Assembly: GCF_003248355.1 (NCBI RefSeq)
Contig: NZ_QKWY01000001.1
Span: 2,686,001 to 2,750,000, forward strand
Length of the DNA stretch: 64,000 nucleotides
Direction of reading: 5' to 3'
Source of the DNA: Streptomyces sp. AC1-42W
GTDB lineage: Bacteria; Actinomycetota; Actinomycetes; Streptomycetales; Streptomycetaceae
Below are positions 10,457-20,856 of this stretch, in pieces. The notes beneath the pieces are model-generated. The model was given only the letters and a program-made list of their open reading frames with translations. It searched no databases and was not told the origin of the DNA. Position numbers and translations under genes: made by a program. Position 1 is the first letter of the stretch; the number at the start of each line of letters is the position of its first letter.

Positions 10457-10662
10457 CTGAACACTATCGGCCGATGCCGACCCACGCTCGACCGCGACGG
10501 AAGTCCGCGACACCCGACGACCCCGGACACCCCCGTGACCAGCATGCAGTCCGGCTCGTGGGACAGAGTGACGGGCCGGGCCGCGACCCGGCTACCCTGG
10601 CCGGGTGCGCCTTCCGCCGAAGACGCAAAGCCGACAGCCGTCGCATCCCAGGGAGTACATCC

Positions 10663-13600
10663 ATGGCCTCGTCGCCGACCCCTTCCGCCGACAGCCGGAC
10701 CCGTTCCGCCGCCCTCCGTGAGGCGCTCACCGCCCGAGTGGTGGTGGCCGACGGAGCCATGGGCACCATGCTCCAGGCGCAGGACCCCACGCTCGCGGAC
10801 TTCGAGAACCTCGAAGGCTGCAACGAGATTCTCAACCTCACCCGGCCGGACATCGTGCGCTCCGTGCACGAGGCGTACTTCGCCGTCGGCGTCGACTGCG
10901 TCGAGACGAACACCTTCGGCGCCAACACCGCCGCCCTCGGCGAGTACGACATCGCCGACCGCGTCCACGAACTCTCCGAGGCAGGGGCGCGCATCGCCCG
11001 CGAGGTCGCCGACGCGTACACCGCCTCCACCGGCGAGCAGCGCTGGGTCCTCGGCTCCATGGGCCCCGGCACCAAGCTGCCCACCCTCGGCCACATCCCC
11101 TACGCCACCGTCCGCGACGGCTTCCAGGCCAACGCCGAGGGCCTGATCGCCGGCGGCGCCGACGCGCTGATCATCGAGACCACCCAGGACCTCCTGCAGA
11201 CCAAGGCCGCCGTCCTCGGCGCCCGCCGCGCCCTGGACGCCCTGGGCAGCGACCTGCCGGTGCTGTGCTCGCTGGCCTTCGAGACGACCGGCACCATGCT
11301 CCTCGGCTCCGAGATCGGCGCGGCCCTGACCGCCCTGGAGCCCCTCGGCATCGACATGATCGGGCTGAACTGCTCGACCGGCCCCGCCGAGATGAGCGAG
11401 CACCTGCGCTACCTCACCCGGCACTCCCGCATCCCGCTGCTCTGCATGCCCAACGCCGGCCTGCCCGTCCTGACCAAGGACGGCGCGCACTTCCCGCTCG
11501 ACGCGGAGGGGCTGGCCGACGCCCAGGAGACCTTCGTCCGCGAGTACGGCCTCTCCCTGGTCGGCGGCTGCTGCGGTACGACCCCGGAGCACATGCGCCA
11601 GGTGGTCGAGCGCGTACGCGGCACCGTCCCGGCCGCCCGCGAGCCGCGCCCCGAGCCCGGCGCCGCCTCGCTCTACCAGACCGTCCCCTTCCGCCAGGAC
11701 ACCTCGTACCTGGCGATCGGCGAGCGCACGAACGCCAACGGGTCGCGCAAGTTCCGCGAGGCCATGCTGGAGGGCCGCTGGGACGACTGCGTGGAGATGG
11801 CCCGCGACCAGATCCGCGAGGGCGCGCACATGCTCGACCTGTGCGTCGACTACGTGGGCCGCGACGGCGTCGCCGACATGGAGGAGCTGGCCGGCCGGTT
11901 CGCCACCGCCTCCACGCTGCCGATCGTCCTGGACTCCACGGAGCTGCCCGTGCTGCGGGCCGGCCTGGAGAAGCTGGGCGGCCGCGCGGTACTCAACTCC
12001 GTCAACTACGAGGACGGCGACGGCCCGGACTCCCGCTTCGTCAAGGTCACCCGGCTGGCCGCCGAGCACGGCGCCGCGCTGATCGCGCTGACCATCGACG
12101 AGGAGGGCCAGGCCCGCACCGCCGAGCACAAGGTCGCCGTCGCCGAACGGCTCATCGCCGACCTCACCGGCAACTGGGGCATCCAGGAGTCGGACATCCT
12201 CATCGACACCCTGACCTTCACCATCTGCACCGGCCAGGAGGAGTCCCGCAAGGACGGCGCGGCCACCATCGAGGCCATCCGCGAGCTGAAGAAGCGCCAC
12301 CCCGCCGTGCAGACCACGCTGGGCCTCTCCAACATCTCCTTCGGCCTCAACCCGGCGGCCCGCGTCGTCCTGAACTCCGTCTTCCTGGACGAGTGCGTCA
12401 AGGCCGGCCTGGACTCCGCCATCGTGCACGCCTCCAAGATCCTGCCCATCGCCCGGCTGGAGGAGGAGCAGGTCAAGGTCGCCCTCGATCTGATCCACGA
12501 CCGCCGCGCCGAGGGCTACGACCCCCTCCAGCGGCTGATGGAGCTGTTCGAGGGCGTCAACATGAAGTCCCTCAAGGAGGGCAAGGCCGAGGAACTCCTG
12601 GCCCTCCCGCTGGACGAGCGCCTCCAGCGCCGCATCATCGACGGCGAGAAGAACGGCCTGGAGGAGGACCTCGACGAGGCCCTCAAGGACACGCCTGCCC
12701 TCGACATCGTCAACAACACGCTCCTGGCGGGCATGAAGGTCGTCGGCGAGCTCTTCGGCTCCGGCCAGATGCAGCTGCCGTTCGTCCTCCAGTCCGCCGA
12801 GGTCATGAAGAGCGCGGTCGCCCACCTGGAACCGCACATGGAGAAGTCGGACGCGCAGGGCAAGGGCACCATCGTGCTGGCCACCGTCCGGGGCGACGTC
12901 CACGACATCGGCAAGAACCTCGTCGACATCATCCTGTCCAACAACGGGTTCAACGTCGTCAACATCGGCATCAAGCAGCCCGTCTCCGCGATCCTGGAGG
13001 CCGCCGACGAGCACAAGGCGGACGTCATCGGGATGTCCGGCCTCCTCGTCAAGTCCACCGTGATCATGAAGGAGAACCTGGAGGAGCTGAACCAGCGCAA
13101 GCTGGCCGCCGAATACCCGGTGATCCTCGGCGGCGCCGCCCTCACCCGCGCCTACGTCGAGCAGGACCTCCACGAGATCTACGAGGGCGAGGTCCGCTAC
13201 GCCCGCGACGCCTTCGAGGGCCTGCGCCTGATGGACGCGCTCATCGCCGTCAAGCGCGGCGTCCCCGGCGCGACCCTGCCCGAGCTCAAGCAGCGCCGCG
13301 TCCCCAAGCGGGACACCGCCGTGCTGGAGGTCGAGGAGCCGGAGGAGGGCGTCCGTTCCGACGTCTCCGTCACCAACCCGGTCCCCACCCCGCCGTTCTG
13401 GGGCAGCCGCGTCATCAAGGGCATCCCGCTCAAGGAGTACTCCTCCTGGCTCGACGAGGGCGCCCTCTTCAAGGGCCAGTGGGGCCTCAAGCAGTCCAGG
13501 GCCGGCGACGGACCCACCTTCGAGCAGCTCGCCGAGAGCGAGGGCCGCCCGCGCCTGCGCGGCCTGCTCGACCGGCTCCAGACGGACAACCTGCTGGAGG

Positions 13601-14175
13601 CGGCCGTCGTCTACGGCTACTACCCCTGCGTCTCCAAGGGCGACGACCTGATCCTGCTGCACGAGGACGGCTCGGAGCGCACCCGCTTCACCTTCCCGCG
13701 CCAGCGCCGCGGCCGCCGCCTGTGCTTGTCGGACTTCTTCCGCCCCGAGGAGTCCGGCGAGACGGACGTCGTCGGCCTCCAGGTCGTCACCGTCGGCTCG
13801 AAGATCGGCGCCGAGACCGCCAAGCTCTTCGAGGCCAACGCCTACCGCGACTACCTGGAGCTGCACGGGCTCTCCGTCCAGCTGGCCGAGGCCCTCGCCG
13901 AGTACTGGCACGCCCGCGTCCGCTCGGAACTGGGCTTCGCCGGGGAGGACCCGGCCCAGGTCGAGGACATGTTCGCGCTGAAGTACCGGGGCGCGCGCTT
14001 CTCGCTCGGCTACGGCGCCTGCCCCGACCTGGAGGACCGCGCCAAGATCGCGGACCTGCTCCAGCCGGAGCGGATCGGCGTCCACCTCTCCGAGGAATTC
14101 CAGCTCCACCCCGAGCAGTCCACCGACGCGATCGTCATCCACCACCCGGAGGCGAAGTATTTCAACGCGCGGTAA
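10663..14175 (+). CDS. metH: Cobalamin-dependent methionine synthase
   Basis: This enzyme transfers a methyl group from methyltetrahydrofolate to homocysteine via methylcobalamin. The 1,170-residue protein has the full domain order. Homocysteine binding covers about residues 15-330 ([10 protein letters not shown], zinc cysteines in [10 protein letters not shown]). The pterin domain follows ([13 protein letters not shown], about 345-620), then the cobalamin module with [11 protein letters not shown] (lower ligand near His747), and a reactivation domain with [18 protein letters not shown] 10663 has GGGAGTACATCC before it. I found no B12-riboswitch box in the leader. It is divergent from gylR, as in S. 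coelicolor. Confidence 0.97.
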   Translation: MASSPTPSADSRTRSAALREALTARVVVADGAMGTMLQAQDPTLADFENLEGCNEILNLTRPDIVRSVHEAYFAVGVDCVETNTFGANTAALGEYDIADRVHELSEAGARIAREVADAYTASTGEQRWVLGSMGPGTKLPTLGHIPYATVRDGFQANAEGLIAGGADALIIETTQDLLQTKAAVLGARRALDALGSDLPVLCSLAFETTGTMLLGSEIGAALTALEPLGIDMIGLNCSTGPAEMSEHLRYLTRHSRIPLLCMPNAGLPVLTKDGAHFPLDAEGLADAQETFVREYGLSLVGGCCGTTPEHMRQVVERVRGTVPAAREPRPEPGAASLYQTVPFRQDTSYLAIGERTNANGSRKFREAMLEGRWDDCVEMARDQIREGAHMLDLCVDYVGRDGVADMEELAGRFATASTLPIVLDSTELPVLRAGLEKLGGRAVLNSVNYEDGDGPDSRFVKVTRLAAEHGAALIALTIDEEGQARTAEHKVAVAERLIADLTGNWGIQESDILIDTLTFTICTGQEESRKDGAATIEAIRELKKRHPAVQTTLGLSNISFGLNPAARVVLNSVFLDECVKAGLDSAIVHASKILPIARLEEEQVKVALDLIHDRRAEGYDPLQRLMELFEGVNMKSLKEGKAEELLALPLDERLQRRIIDGEKNGLEEDLDEALKDTPALDIVNNTLLAGMKVVGELFGSGQMQLPFVLQSAEVMKSAVAHLEPHMEKSDAQGKGTIVLATVRGDVHDIGKNLVDIILSNNGFNVVNIGIKQPVSAILEAADEHKADVIGMSGLLVKSTVIMKENLEELNQRKLAAEYPVILGGAALTRAYVEQDLHEIYEGEVRYARDAFEGLRLMDALIAVKRGVPGATLPELKQRRVPKRDTAVLEVEEPEEGVRSDVSVTNPVPTPPFWGSRVIKGIPLKEYSSWLDEGALFKGQWGLKQSRAGDGPTFEQLAESEGRPRLRGLLDRLQTDNLLEAAVVYGYYPCVSKGDDLILLHEDGSERTRFTFPRQRRGRRLCLSDFFRPEESGETDVVGLQVVTVGSKIGAETAKLFEANAYRDYLELHGLSVQLAEALAEYWHARVRSELGFAGEDPAQVEDMFALKYRGARFSLGYGACPDLEDRAKIADLLQPERIGVHLSEEFQLHPEQSTDAIVIHHPEAKYFNAR

Positions 14176-14230
14176 GACTCCGTTCGACGCGTCGTAGCCG
14201 ATCACGTCGTACACTTGTCGGTCCAGCGCA

Positions 14231-14266
14231 GGCCGGTCGCCCATCCTCCGGGACGGGCGGCCGGCC
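14231..14266 (+). terminator. metH terminator hairpin
   Basis: Twelve-base arms 14231-14242 and 14255-14266 pair with one T-G wobble around a 12-nt loop, and TTCT follows. Confidence 0.7.
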
Positions 14267-14294
14267 TTCTCGTCCCTCATGGAAGGTGTGCCGG

Positions 14295-15011
14295 ATGACC
14301 AGTACGGTTCCCGCGTCCCCGACCCGCACGGCCAAGGGCGCCGCCCTCCAGGCCGTCCTCCTCGACATGGACGGCACCCTGGTCGACACCGAGGGCTTCT
14401 GGTGGGACGTCGAGGTGGAGGTCTTCGCGGACCTCGGGCACCGGCTGGACGAGGCATGGCGCGAGGTGGTCGTCGGGGGACCGATGACCCGCAGTGCCGG
14501 CTATCTCATGGAGGCGACCGGCGCCGACGTCACCCTCGACGAGCTGACCGTGCTCCTCAACGACCGGTTCGAGAAGCGCATCGGCCGGGGCGTCCCGCTG
14601 ATGCCGGGCGCCGCCCGCCTGCTGGCCGAACTGGGCCGCCACGACATCCCCACCGCCCTCGTCTCCGCCTCGCACCGCCGCATCATCGACCGGGTCCTGG
14701 ACTCGGTCGGCCGCCACCACTTCGCGCTCACCGTCGCCGGCGACGAGGTCACCCGCACCAAGCCGCACCCCGAGCCCTACCTCACCGCCGCCCGGGGCTT
14801 CGGCGCCGAACCCGGGCGCTGCGCCGTCATCGAGGACACCGCCACCGGGGTGGCCGCGGCCGAGGCCGCCGGATGCCGGGTGGTCGCCGTGCCCTCCGTC
14901 GCACCCATCGCCCCCGCCGAGGGCCGGGTCGTCGTGAGCTCCCTGGAAGAGGTGGACCTCGCCTTCCTCCGGGAGCTCATCGCCCGAGGGGCCGCGGAAC
15001 ACGCCCGATAG
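14295..15011 (+). CDS. HAD-superfamily phosphatase/phosphomutase
   Basis: The 238-residue protein has the four HAD motifs: [12 protein letters not shown] (nucleophile Asp), LVSASHRR, the Lys of [10 protein letters not shown] and [17 protein letters not shown]. This fits the beta-phosphoglucomutase-like subfamily with an alpha-helical cap. The substrate cannot be read from sequence. ATG 14295 has GGAAGG 8 nt upstream; a GTG at 14288 is less likely. It is followed within 40 bp by a binding-protein gene on the same strand. Confidence 0.85.
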   Translation: MTSTVPASPTRTAKGAALQAVLLDMDGTLVDTEGFWWDVEVEVFADLGHRLDEAWREVVVGGPMTRSAGYLMEATGADVTLDELTVLLNDRFEKRIGRGVPLMPGAARLLAELGRHDIPTALVSASHRRIIDRVLDSVGRHHFALTVAGDEVTRTKPHPEPYLTAARGFGAEPGRCAVIEDTATGVAAAEAAGCRVVAVPSVAPIAPAEGRVVVSSLEEVDLAFLRELIARGAAEHAR

Positions 15012-15047
15012 GGTCGTTCTCCCCGAACCACAGGGAGAACGGCCCCC

Positions 15048-16625
15048 ATGAAACGCAAGACCCTGGTGCTGCCGGCCGTCGCGGGCCTGCTGGCGCCCGT
15101 GCTCGCCGGCTGCGGCGCGCCGGACGGCGGCGGCACCGACACCGGCCCCGTCGTCGTCGGCACCACGGACCGGATCGCCGCCTCCACCACCGACCCCGCC
15201 CCGCTCGACCCGGCCACCGCGCACGGGCCGGGCGCCCGGAACGTGCTGCGGCAGACCGTGCAGACCCTGATGGCCACCCCGCGCGGCGGCGGCGCCCCCG
15301 TCCCCGACGCGGCCGAGAACTGCCGCTTCACGGACAGCCGGAGCGAGAGCTACCGCTGCCGGCTGCGCACCGGGCTCACCTTCGCCGACGGCACCCCCGT
15401 CACCCCCGACGACGTCGCCCACTCCATCGACCGCGTCCGCCGCATCGGCGCCGACGGCCAACCCGCCGCCCTCCTCGCCGGCATCGACACCGTCGAGACC
15501 TCGGGCACCCGCGACATCGTCTTCCACCTCCGCACCCCGGACGCCGCCTTCCCGTACAAGCTGGCCACCCCGGCCGCCGGAATCGTCCCGCGCGCCCACT
15601 ACCCCGCCGACGCCGCCCGTGACGGATTCCGGGTGGACGGCTCGGGGCCGTACACCATGAAGGCGGAAGTCAGATCCGGCCGGCTCGTGAAGGCGACCTT
15701 CACCCGCAATCCCCGGTACCGGGGGAGCCACGAGACACACGACGACACGGTCGAACTCGACGTCTTCCCCGACGCCGCCGCCATGGAGAGGGCCTTCGAC
15801 GCACGGCGCGTCGACGTGATGGCCCACGCCATGTCCACGGACCGGGCCAGGCGGCTGCTCGCCGAACCCGAGGACGGCGTACGGCTCACCGAGATGCCCG
15901 GTCTCGCCATCGGCTACCTCGGCTTCGACACCGGCGCCCCCGCCGTCCGCGACCGGGCCGTCCGCCGCGCCGTCGCCCGGTCCGTCGACCGGGGCCGCAT
16001 CGCGAGCCGGGTCCGCGGCGGCACCGTCGAGCCGCTGTACTCGCCGATACCCGCCGGCGTCACCGCCCACGCCAACGCCTTCTACAGCGCCTACGGCGAA
16101 CCCGACACCGCCGGGGCCGCCGCCCTCCTGAAGAAGGCCGAGGTGCCCACCCCGGTCCGCTTCACCCTGCACTACCCGGACGACCGCCACGGCCCGGAGA
16201 CCGCCGCCGTGTTCGACGCGGTCGCGAAGCAGCTCAACGACACCGGCCTCTTCGACGTCACGGCACAGGGCGTCCCCCCGGCCCGCTTCGGCCCGGCGCT
16301 GCTGCGCGGCGACTACGCCGTCCACGGCACGGTCCTGGTCCCCGAATTCCCGGACCCCGACGCCTACACGGCGCCCCTCCTCGGCCCCGCCGCCCCGCCC
16401 GAGGCCCGCACCCTCGTCGACCGGTCACGCCGCACGGCCGACCGCGCCGCCGCCGTACCCGCCCTCGAACGGCTCCAGGACGTCGTCGCCCGCGACGTGC
16501 CCGTACTCCCGCTCTGGCAGGAGACGCGGTACACCGCGTCCCTGGACGGCGTCGGCGGCGTCGAATGGGCGGTCGGGCCCGGCACCGATCTGCGGCTCTG
16601 GGAGCTGCGCCGGGGCAGCGCCTGA
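15048..16625 (+). CDS. Family 5 ABC substrate-binding lipoprotein
   Basis: The 525-residue lipoprotein has a signal ending VLAGC (Cys22) and the oligopeptide-binding (DppA/OppA, SBP family 5) fold, with YRCRLRTGLTFADGTPVTPDDVAHSIDR as a clear family segment. No permease or ATPase genes are adjacent, so it is an orphan binding protein that may feed a transporter elsewhere. It converges on the response regulator gene across a shared terminator. Confidence 0.87.
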   Translation: MKRKTLVLPAVAGLLAPVLAGCGAPDGGGTDTGPVVVGTTDRIAASTTDPAPLDPATAHGPGARNVLRQTVQTLMATPRGGGAPVPDAAENCRFTDSRSESYRCRLRTGLTFADGTPVTPDDVAHSIDRVRRIGADGQPAALLAGIDTVETSGTRDIVFHLRTPDAAFPYKLATPAAGIVPRAHYPADAARDGFRVDGSGPYTMKAEVRSGRLVKATFTRNPRYRGSHETHDDTVELDVFPDAAAMERAFDARRVDVMAHAMSTDRARRLLAEPEDGVRLTEMPGLAIGYLGFDTGAPAVRDRAVRRAVARSVDRGRIASRVRGGTVEPLYSPIPAGVTAHANAFYSAYGEPDTAGAAALLKKAEVPTPVRFTLHYPDDRHGPETAAVFDAVAKQLNDTGLFDVTAQGVPPARFGPALLRGDYAVHGTVLVPEFPDPDAYTAPLLGPAAPPEARTLVDRSRRTADRAAAVPALERLQDVVARDVPVLPLWQETRYTASLDGVGGVEWAVGPGTDLRLWELRRGSA

Positions 16626-16639
16626 ACCCCGCCCCGCCC

Positions 16640-16669
16640 GCGCCCCGGCGTCACTGCGCGCCGGGGCGC
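16640..16669. terminator. Bidirectional terminator at convergent genes
   Basis: An 11-bp perfect stem with an 8-nt loop. The loop contains the stop codon of the minus-strand response regulator. Confidence 0.65.
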
Positions 16670-17322
16670 ACCAGACCGCTCTCGTACGCGTACACCGCGG
16701 CCTGCACCCGGTCGCGCAGACCCAGCTTCGTCAGCACATGGCCCACATGCGTCTTCACCGTCGTCTCGCTGACGAACAGGTCCGCCGCGATCTCCGCGTT
16801 CGACAGGCCGCGCGCCACCAGCTTCAACACCTCGACCTCGCGGTCGGTCAGCGTGTGCAGCGTGTCCGGCACGGGCTCCTCACCGGACGGCAGATGGTCC
16901 GCGTACTTGTCGAGCAGCCGGCGCGTGATGCTCGGGGCGAGCATCGCCTCGCCGCCCGCCACCACCCGGATCGCCTGCACCAGCTCGTCGGCCGGGGCGT
17001 CCTTGAGCAGAAAGCCGCTCGCCCCGGCCCGCAGCGCCTCCACCACGTACTCGTCGAGGTCGAACGTGGTCAGCACCAGGACCTTCGCCGGGCCGTCCCG
17101 GCCCGGACCGGTGATCTGCCGGGTCGCCTCGACCCCGTCCATCCGGGGCATGCGGATGTCCATCAGGACCACGTCGGGCTGCAGCGCGCGCACCTGGTCC
17201 AGGGCCTGGAGGCCGTCACCGGCCTCGCCCACCACCACCAGATCGCCCTCGGCCTCCAGAATCATCCGGAAGCCCGTGCGCAGCAGCGGTTGGTCGTCGA
17301 CCAGAAGGACGCGGATAGCCAC
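16651..17322 (-). CDS. NarL/LuxR-family response regulator
   Basis: The 223-residue protein has a receiver domain with the acidic pair in LLVDDQ and phospho-acceptor Asp55 (VVLMDIRMP), and a C-terminal LuxR helix-turn-helix (LTDREVEVLKLVARGLSNAEIAADLFVSETTVKTHV). No histidine kinase gene is beside it. GTG 17320-17322 lies 9 nt after the nuclease stop with GAGGAG upstream, so it is co-transcribed with the RecB-like nuclease. Confidence 0.9.
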   Translation of the reverse strand: MAIRVLLVDDQPLLRTGFRMILEAEGDLVVVGEAGDGLQALDQVRALQPDVVLMDIRMPRMDGVEATRQITGPGRDGPAKVLVLTTFDLDEYVVEALRAGASGFLLKDAPADELVQAIRVVAGGEAMLAPSITRRLLDKYADHLPSGEEPVPDTLHTLTDREVEVLKLVARGLSNAEIAADLFVSETTVKTHVGHVLTKLGLRDRVQAAVYAYESGLVRPGAQ

Positions 17323-17331
17323 CAGATCTCC

Positions 17332-18300
17332 TCAATGCCCGTCGAGGGCCACAGGCCGGCCGGCCTCAGCCCGGACCGGGTCCATTCTGCCCTGGTCATC
17401 CTGCCCGTCACCGGCCGGGCGGACGCTCAGCGGATAGACCGGGGGAGTCCCACCGAATTCCGGACAGAGCGCCTGGTGGTCGCACCAGCCGCACAGCTTC
17501 GTCGGGCGCGGCCGCCACTCGCCCGTGCGCGTCGCCAGCGAGATCGCCTCCCACAGCGCCAGCAGCTTGCGCTCCACCCGCTCCAGGTCCGCCACGACCG
17601 GGTCGTACGTCATCACATCGCCGCTGCCGAGGTAGACCAGCTGGAGCCGGCGCGGCACCACACCCTTGAGCCGCCAGATCACCAGGGCGTAGAACTTCAT
17701 CTGGAACAGCGCCCCCTCCGCGTACTCCGGACGCGGCGCCTTCCCCGTCTTGTAGTCGACGATCCGGACCTCGCCGGTCGGCGCCACGTCGATGCGGTCG
17801 ATCACCCCGCGCAGCCGCAGCCCCGACTCCAGCTCCGTCTCGACGAACAACTCGCGCTCCGCCGGCTCCAGACGCGTCGGGTCCTCCAGCGAGAACCAGC
17901 GCTCCACCAGCTGCTCCGCCTGCCCCAGCCACCGCGCCAGGCGCTCGCCCCCCTCGTCCCCGGCGAACAGCTCGGCCAGCTCCGGCCGCGACTCCAGCAG
18001 CCGGTCCCACTGGCCCGGAATCAGCGCCGTCGCCCGCCCCGGCGTCCGCTCCGCCGCCGGGTTGTCGAACAGCCGCTCAAGCACCGCATGGACCAGCGTG
18101 CCGCGGGTAGCCGCCTCGCTGGGCTTCTCCGGCAGCTTGTCGATGACCCGGAAGCGGTACAGCAGAGGGCACTGCATGAAGTCGCCCGCCCGCGACGGCG
18201 AGAGCGACGACGGCGCGGACGGCGACGGAGACGGCGACGGCGAAGAGGCCGGTGAAGGGGCCGGTCGGGGCGGCTGGGAGGGCGGCGGAACGGAGGTCAT
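17332..18300 (-). CDS. RecB-family nuclease, probable Fe-S PD-(D/E)XK enzyme
   Basis: The 322-residue protein starts with a Ser/Pro-rich stretch of about 35 residues, then has a RecB/Cas4-like nuclease fold. The core motif is VIDRIDVAPTGEVRIVDYKTGK. One cysteine before the domain (FMQCPLLYRF) and the C-terminal cluster CGWC-X5-C match the four-cysteine Fe-S layout of Cas4, AddB and Dna2 nucleases. A role in DNA repair is inferred. This is supported by its promoter, a near-perfect damage-type (RecA-NDp) site with the start codon 6 nt after the -10, giving a leaderless mRNA. First gene of a two-gene operon with the response regulator. Confidence 0.85.
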   Translation of the reverse strand: MTSVPPPSQPPRPAPSPASSPSPSPSPSAPSSLSPSRAGDFMQCPLLYRFRVIDKLPEKPSEAATRGTLVHAVLERLFDNPAAERTPGRATALIPGQWDRLLESRPELAELFAGDEGGERLARWLGQAEQLVERWFSLEDPTRLEPAERELFVETELESGLRLRGVIDRIDVAPTGEVRIVDYKTGKAPRPEYAEGALFQMKFYALVIWRLKGVVPRRLQLVYLGSGDVMTYDPVVADLERVERKLLALWEAISLATRTGEWRPRPTKLCGWCDHQALCPEFGGTPPVYPLSVRPAGDGQDDQGRMDPVRAEAGRPVALDGH

Positions 18301-18306
18301 GCGAAG

Positions 18307-18329
18307 ACCCTACGGCCCGCCACCGACAC
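18307..18329 (-). promoter_or_regulatory. RecA-NDp type (PafBC-type) promoter
   Basis: On the minus strand this reads GTGTCGGTGGC, six bases, then TAGGGT, and the ATG starts six bases later. The class consensus as I recall it is TTGTCAGTGGC-N6-TAGGGT with A or G at the sixth position, so only the first base differs. Confidence 0.75.
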
Positions 18330-18417
18330 CGATCGGCATACCATCGACCACAGACCCTCCAACACTGCATCATCGTGGCGAAAGACACCGCGAAGGACAT
18401 CGAACCGAAGGGACCTC

Positions 18418-19668
18418 GTGGACGAGAGCGGCGACAGCCGGCGGCCGCAGGCCGGACCGGCGGGCACCGGCCCCGGCGACGGCCCCGGAAAGGGCCGGCC
18501 CCCGCGCCGGGACGAGCCCGGAGGCGGCATCCTCATGGGCCGCCCCTTCGGCGTGCCCGTCTACGTCGCACCCAGCTGGTTCCTGGTCGCGGCCCTGATC
18601 ACCTGGGTGTTCGGCGGCCAGCTCGACCGGGTGCTGCCCGACCTCGGCGCCGCCCGCTACCTCGTGGCGCTCTTCTTCGCGATCGCCTTCTACGCCTCCG
18701 TGCTCGTCCACGAACTGGCGCACACCATCGCCGCACTGCGCTACAAGCTCCCCGTACGGCGCATCCAGCTCCAGTTCTTCGGCGGCGTCTCCGAGATCGA
18801 GAAGGAGTCCGAGACCCCCGGCCGCGAATTCGTCCTCGCCTTCGTCGGCCCGCTGCTCTCCCTCGTGCTCGGCGGCCTCTTCTACGTACCGCTGCGCTTC
18901 GTCGAACGCGGCACCGTGCCCGCCGTACTGCTCGGCGGACTGATGATCTCCAACCTCATCGTCGCCGCCTTCAACCTGCTGCCCGGCCTCCCGCTGGACG
19001 GCGGCCGCATGCTCAGGGCCGTCGTCTGGAAGATCACCGGCAAGCCCATGAGCGGCACCGTCGCCGCCGCCTGGGTCGGCCGCGCCCTCGCCGTCGTCAC
19101 GCTCGTCGGCCTCCCGCTCCTCACCCGCAGCGGCTCCCTGGGCAACGACGCCGGCGAGATCAGCGGCATGGACACCGTCACCGACGCCCTGCTCGCCGCG
19201 ATCCTCGCCGCCATCATCTGGACCGGCGCCGGGAACAGCCTGCGCATGGCCCGGCTCCGCGAACACCTCCCCGACCTGCGCGCCCGCAGCCTCACCCGGC
19301 GCGCCGTCCCCGTCGAGGCCGCCACCCCCCTCTCCGAGGCGCTGCGCCGGGCCAACGAGGCGGGCGCCCGCGCCCTCGTCGTCGTGGACGGCACCGGCGC
19401 GCCCAAGGCCCTCGTCCGGGAGACCGCGATCGTCGCCGTTCCGGAGCACCGCCGGCCCTGGGTCGCCGTCAGCGGCCTCGCCCAGGACCTCACGGACGGC
19501 ATGAAGGTCTCCGCCGAACTCGCCGGGGAAGCGCTCCTGGACCACCTCAAGGCCACCCCCGCGACGGAGTACCTGGTGGTCGAGGAGACCGGCGAGATCT
19601 ACGGCGTGCTCTCCACCGCCGACGTCGAGCGCGCCTTCGTCGCCGCCATGGCCCGCCCGGCCGCCTGA
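18418..19668 (+). CDS. Site-2 protease (M50) with CBS domains
   Basis: This 416-residue intramembrane zinc protease has VHELAHT (His98, Glu99, His102), the third ligand motif NLLPGLPLDGG and about six membrane segments. A cytoplasmic CBS pair fills the last 120 residues (about 295-410), as in the S2P subgroup that may sense adenine nucleotides. The N-terminal 35 residues are polar and Gly/Pro-rich. The start is GTG 18418. It is divergent from the nuclease operon and followed by trmI after 74 bp. Confidence 0.9.
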   Translation: MDESGDSRRPQAGPAGTGPGDGPGKGRPPRRDEPGGGILMGRPFGVPVYVAPSWFLVAALITWVFGGQLDRVLPDLGAARYLVALFFAIAFYASVLVHELAHTIAALRYKLPVRRIQLQFFGGVSEIEKESETPGREFVLAFVGPLLSLVLGGLFYVPLRFVERGTVPAVLLGGLMISNLIVAAFNLLPGLPLDGGRMLRAVVWKITGKPMSGTVAAAWVGRALAVVTLVGLPLLTRSGSLGNDAGEISGMDTVTDALLAAILAAIIWTGAGNSLRMARLREHLPDLRARSLTRRAVPVEAATPLSEALRRANEAGARALVVVDGTGAPKALVRETAIVAVPEHRRPWVAVSGLAQDLTDGMKVSAELAGEALLDHLKATPATEYLVVEETGEIYGVLSTADVERAFVAAMARPAA

Positions 19669-19730
19669 ACCGCGCCCGTACGGTCGCACAGGCGTACGGG
19701 CGGGGCGGTCGGAGGCCCCCGAAACACGGG

Positions 19731-19736
19731 TACGCT
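19731..19736 (+). promoter_or_regulatory. -10 element for leaderless trmI
   Basis: TACGCT stands exactly 6 nt before the trmI ATG, so the transcript probably begins at or next to the start codon. No ribosome binding site is seen. Confidence 0.5.
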
Positions 19737-19742
19737 GGTCAC

Positions 19743-20648
19743 ATGTCTGAACCGACCGGTGCCGCCCGCCGACGCGGGCCCTTCAAGGTCGGGGACCAGG
19801 TCCAGCTCACCGATCCCAAGGGACGCCACCACACCTTCACGCTCGAAGCCGGGAAGAGCTTTCACACCCACAAGGGTTCCTTCCCGCACGACGAGCTGAT
19901 CGGCGCCCCCGAGGGCAGTGTGGTCCGTACCACGGGAAACGTCGCCTACCTCGCGCTGCGCCCCCTGCTCCCCGACTACGTCCTGTCCATGCCCCGCGGC
20001 GCCGCCGTGGTCTACCCGAAGGACGCGGGCCAGATCCTCGCCTTCGGCGACATCTTCCCCGGCGCACGCGTCGTGGAGGCGGGCGTCGGCTCGGGCGCGC
20101 TCTCGACCTTCCTGCTCCGCGCCATCGGCGAGCAGGGCATGCTGCACTCCTACGAGCGCCGCGAGGACTTCGCCGAGATCGCCCAGCAGAACGTCGAGCG
20201 CTACTTCGGCAGCCCGCACCCCGCCTGGCAGCTCACGGTCGGCGACCTCCAGGACAACCTCACGGACACCGACGTGGACCGCGTCGTGCTGGACATGCTG
20301 GCCCCCTGGGAGTGCCTGGACGTCGTCTCCAAGGCGCTGGTCCCCGGCGGCATCCTCTGCGCGTACGTCGCCACCACCACCCAGCTCTCCCGGACGGTCG
20401 AGTCCATCCGCGAGATCGGCTGCTTCGCCGAACCGCAGCCCTGGGAGTCGATGATCCGCAACTGGCACGTCGAGGGCCTGGCCGTCCGCCCCGACCACCG
20501 CATGATCGGACACACCGGCTTCCTCGTCACCGCCCGCCGGCTCGCCGACGGCGTCCAGGCCCCGGCCCGGCGCCGCCGCCCCTCCAAGGGCGCCTACGGC
20601 GAGGACTACGACGGGCCCGGCGGTCGCAACGGCTCCGCCGACGACTGA
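19743..20648 (+). CDS. trmI: tRNA (adenine-58-N1)-methyltransferase
   Basis: This is a SAM-dependent methylase of A58 in the T loop of tRNAs. In actinobacteria it sits beside the proteasome region. The 301-residue protein has the N-terminal beta domain (FKVGDQVQLTDPKGRHHTFTL), the SAM motif VVEAGVGSGALSTFLLRAIG and the family motif VVLDMLAPWECLD. The C-terminal tail is Gly/Arg-rich. ATG 19743 probably begins a leaderless mRNA. Confidence 0.93.
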   Translation: MSEPTGAARRRGPFKVGDQVQLTDPKGRHHTFTLEAGKSFHTHKGSFPHDELIGAPEGSVVRTTGNVAYLALRPLLPDYVLSMPRGAAVVYPKDAGQILAFGDIFPGARVVEAGVGSGALSTFLLRAIGEQGMLHSYERREDFAEIAQQNVERYFGSPHPAWQLTVGDLQDNLTDTDVDRVVLDMLAPWECLDVVSKALVPGGILCAYVATTTQLSRTVESIREIGCFAEPQPWESMIRNWHVEGLAVRPDHRMIGHTGFLVTARRLADGVQAPARRRRPSKGAYGEDYDGPGGRNGSADD

Positions 20649-20664
20649 CCCCGAGCCACGCACC

Positions 20665-20713
20665 GGCGCCGCCGCCGGGTCCCGGACCGACCCGGAGACC
20701 CGGCGGCGGCGCC
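20665..20713 (+). terminator. trmI terminator
   Basis: A perfect 17-bp stem (20665-20681 with 20697-20713) with a 15-nt loop is followed by CTTCTC. Confidence 0.8.
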
Positions 20714-20856
20714 CTTCTCACAGCCGCCCGTACGCGGTCCGCACCTCCGGGCACACCCCACCGTTCCGCCCCGGTGTGAGGTGTGGCACGATGCTGGCCA
20801 CCCCCGTACCGCCGCCGCAGACGGCCGCCCCACAGGAACAACAGGAGACAGCCCGC

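Noticed and set aside
10455..10662. Possible riboswitch in the metH leader
   Set aside because: I saw no B12 box, SAM or SAH riboswitch core that I could defend, only a GC-rich leader.
8566..14457. A 1,963-codon minus-strand open frame covering metH
   Set aside because: Only the GlpF end (8566-9357) codes. The rest is antisense to metH with repetitive Leu/Glu/Val composition.
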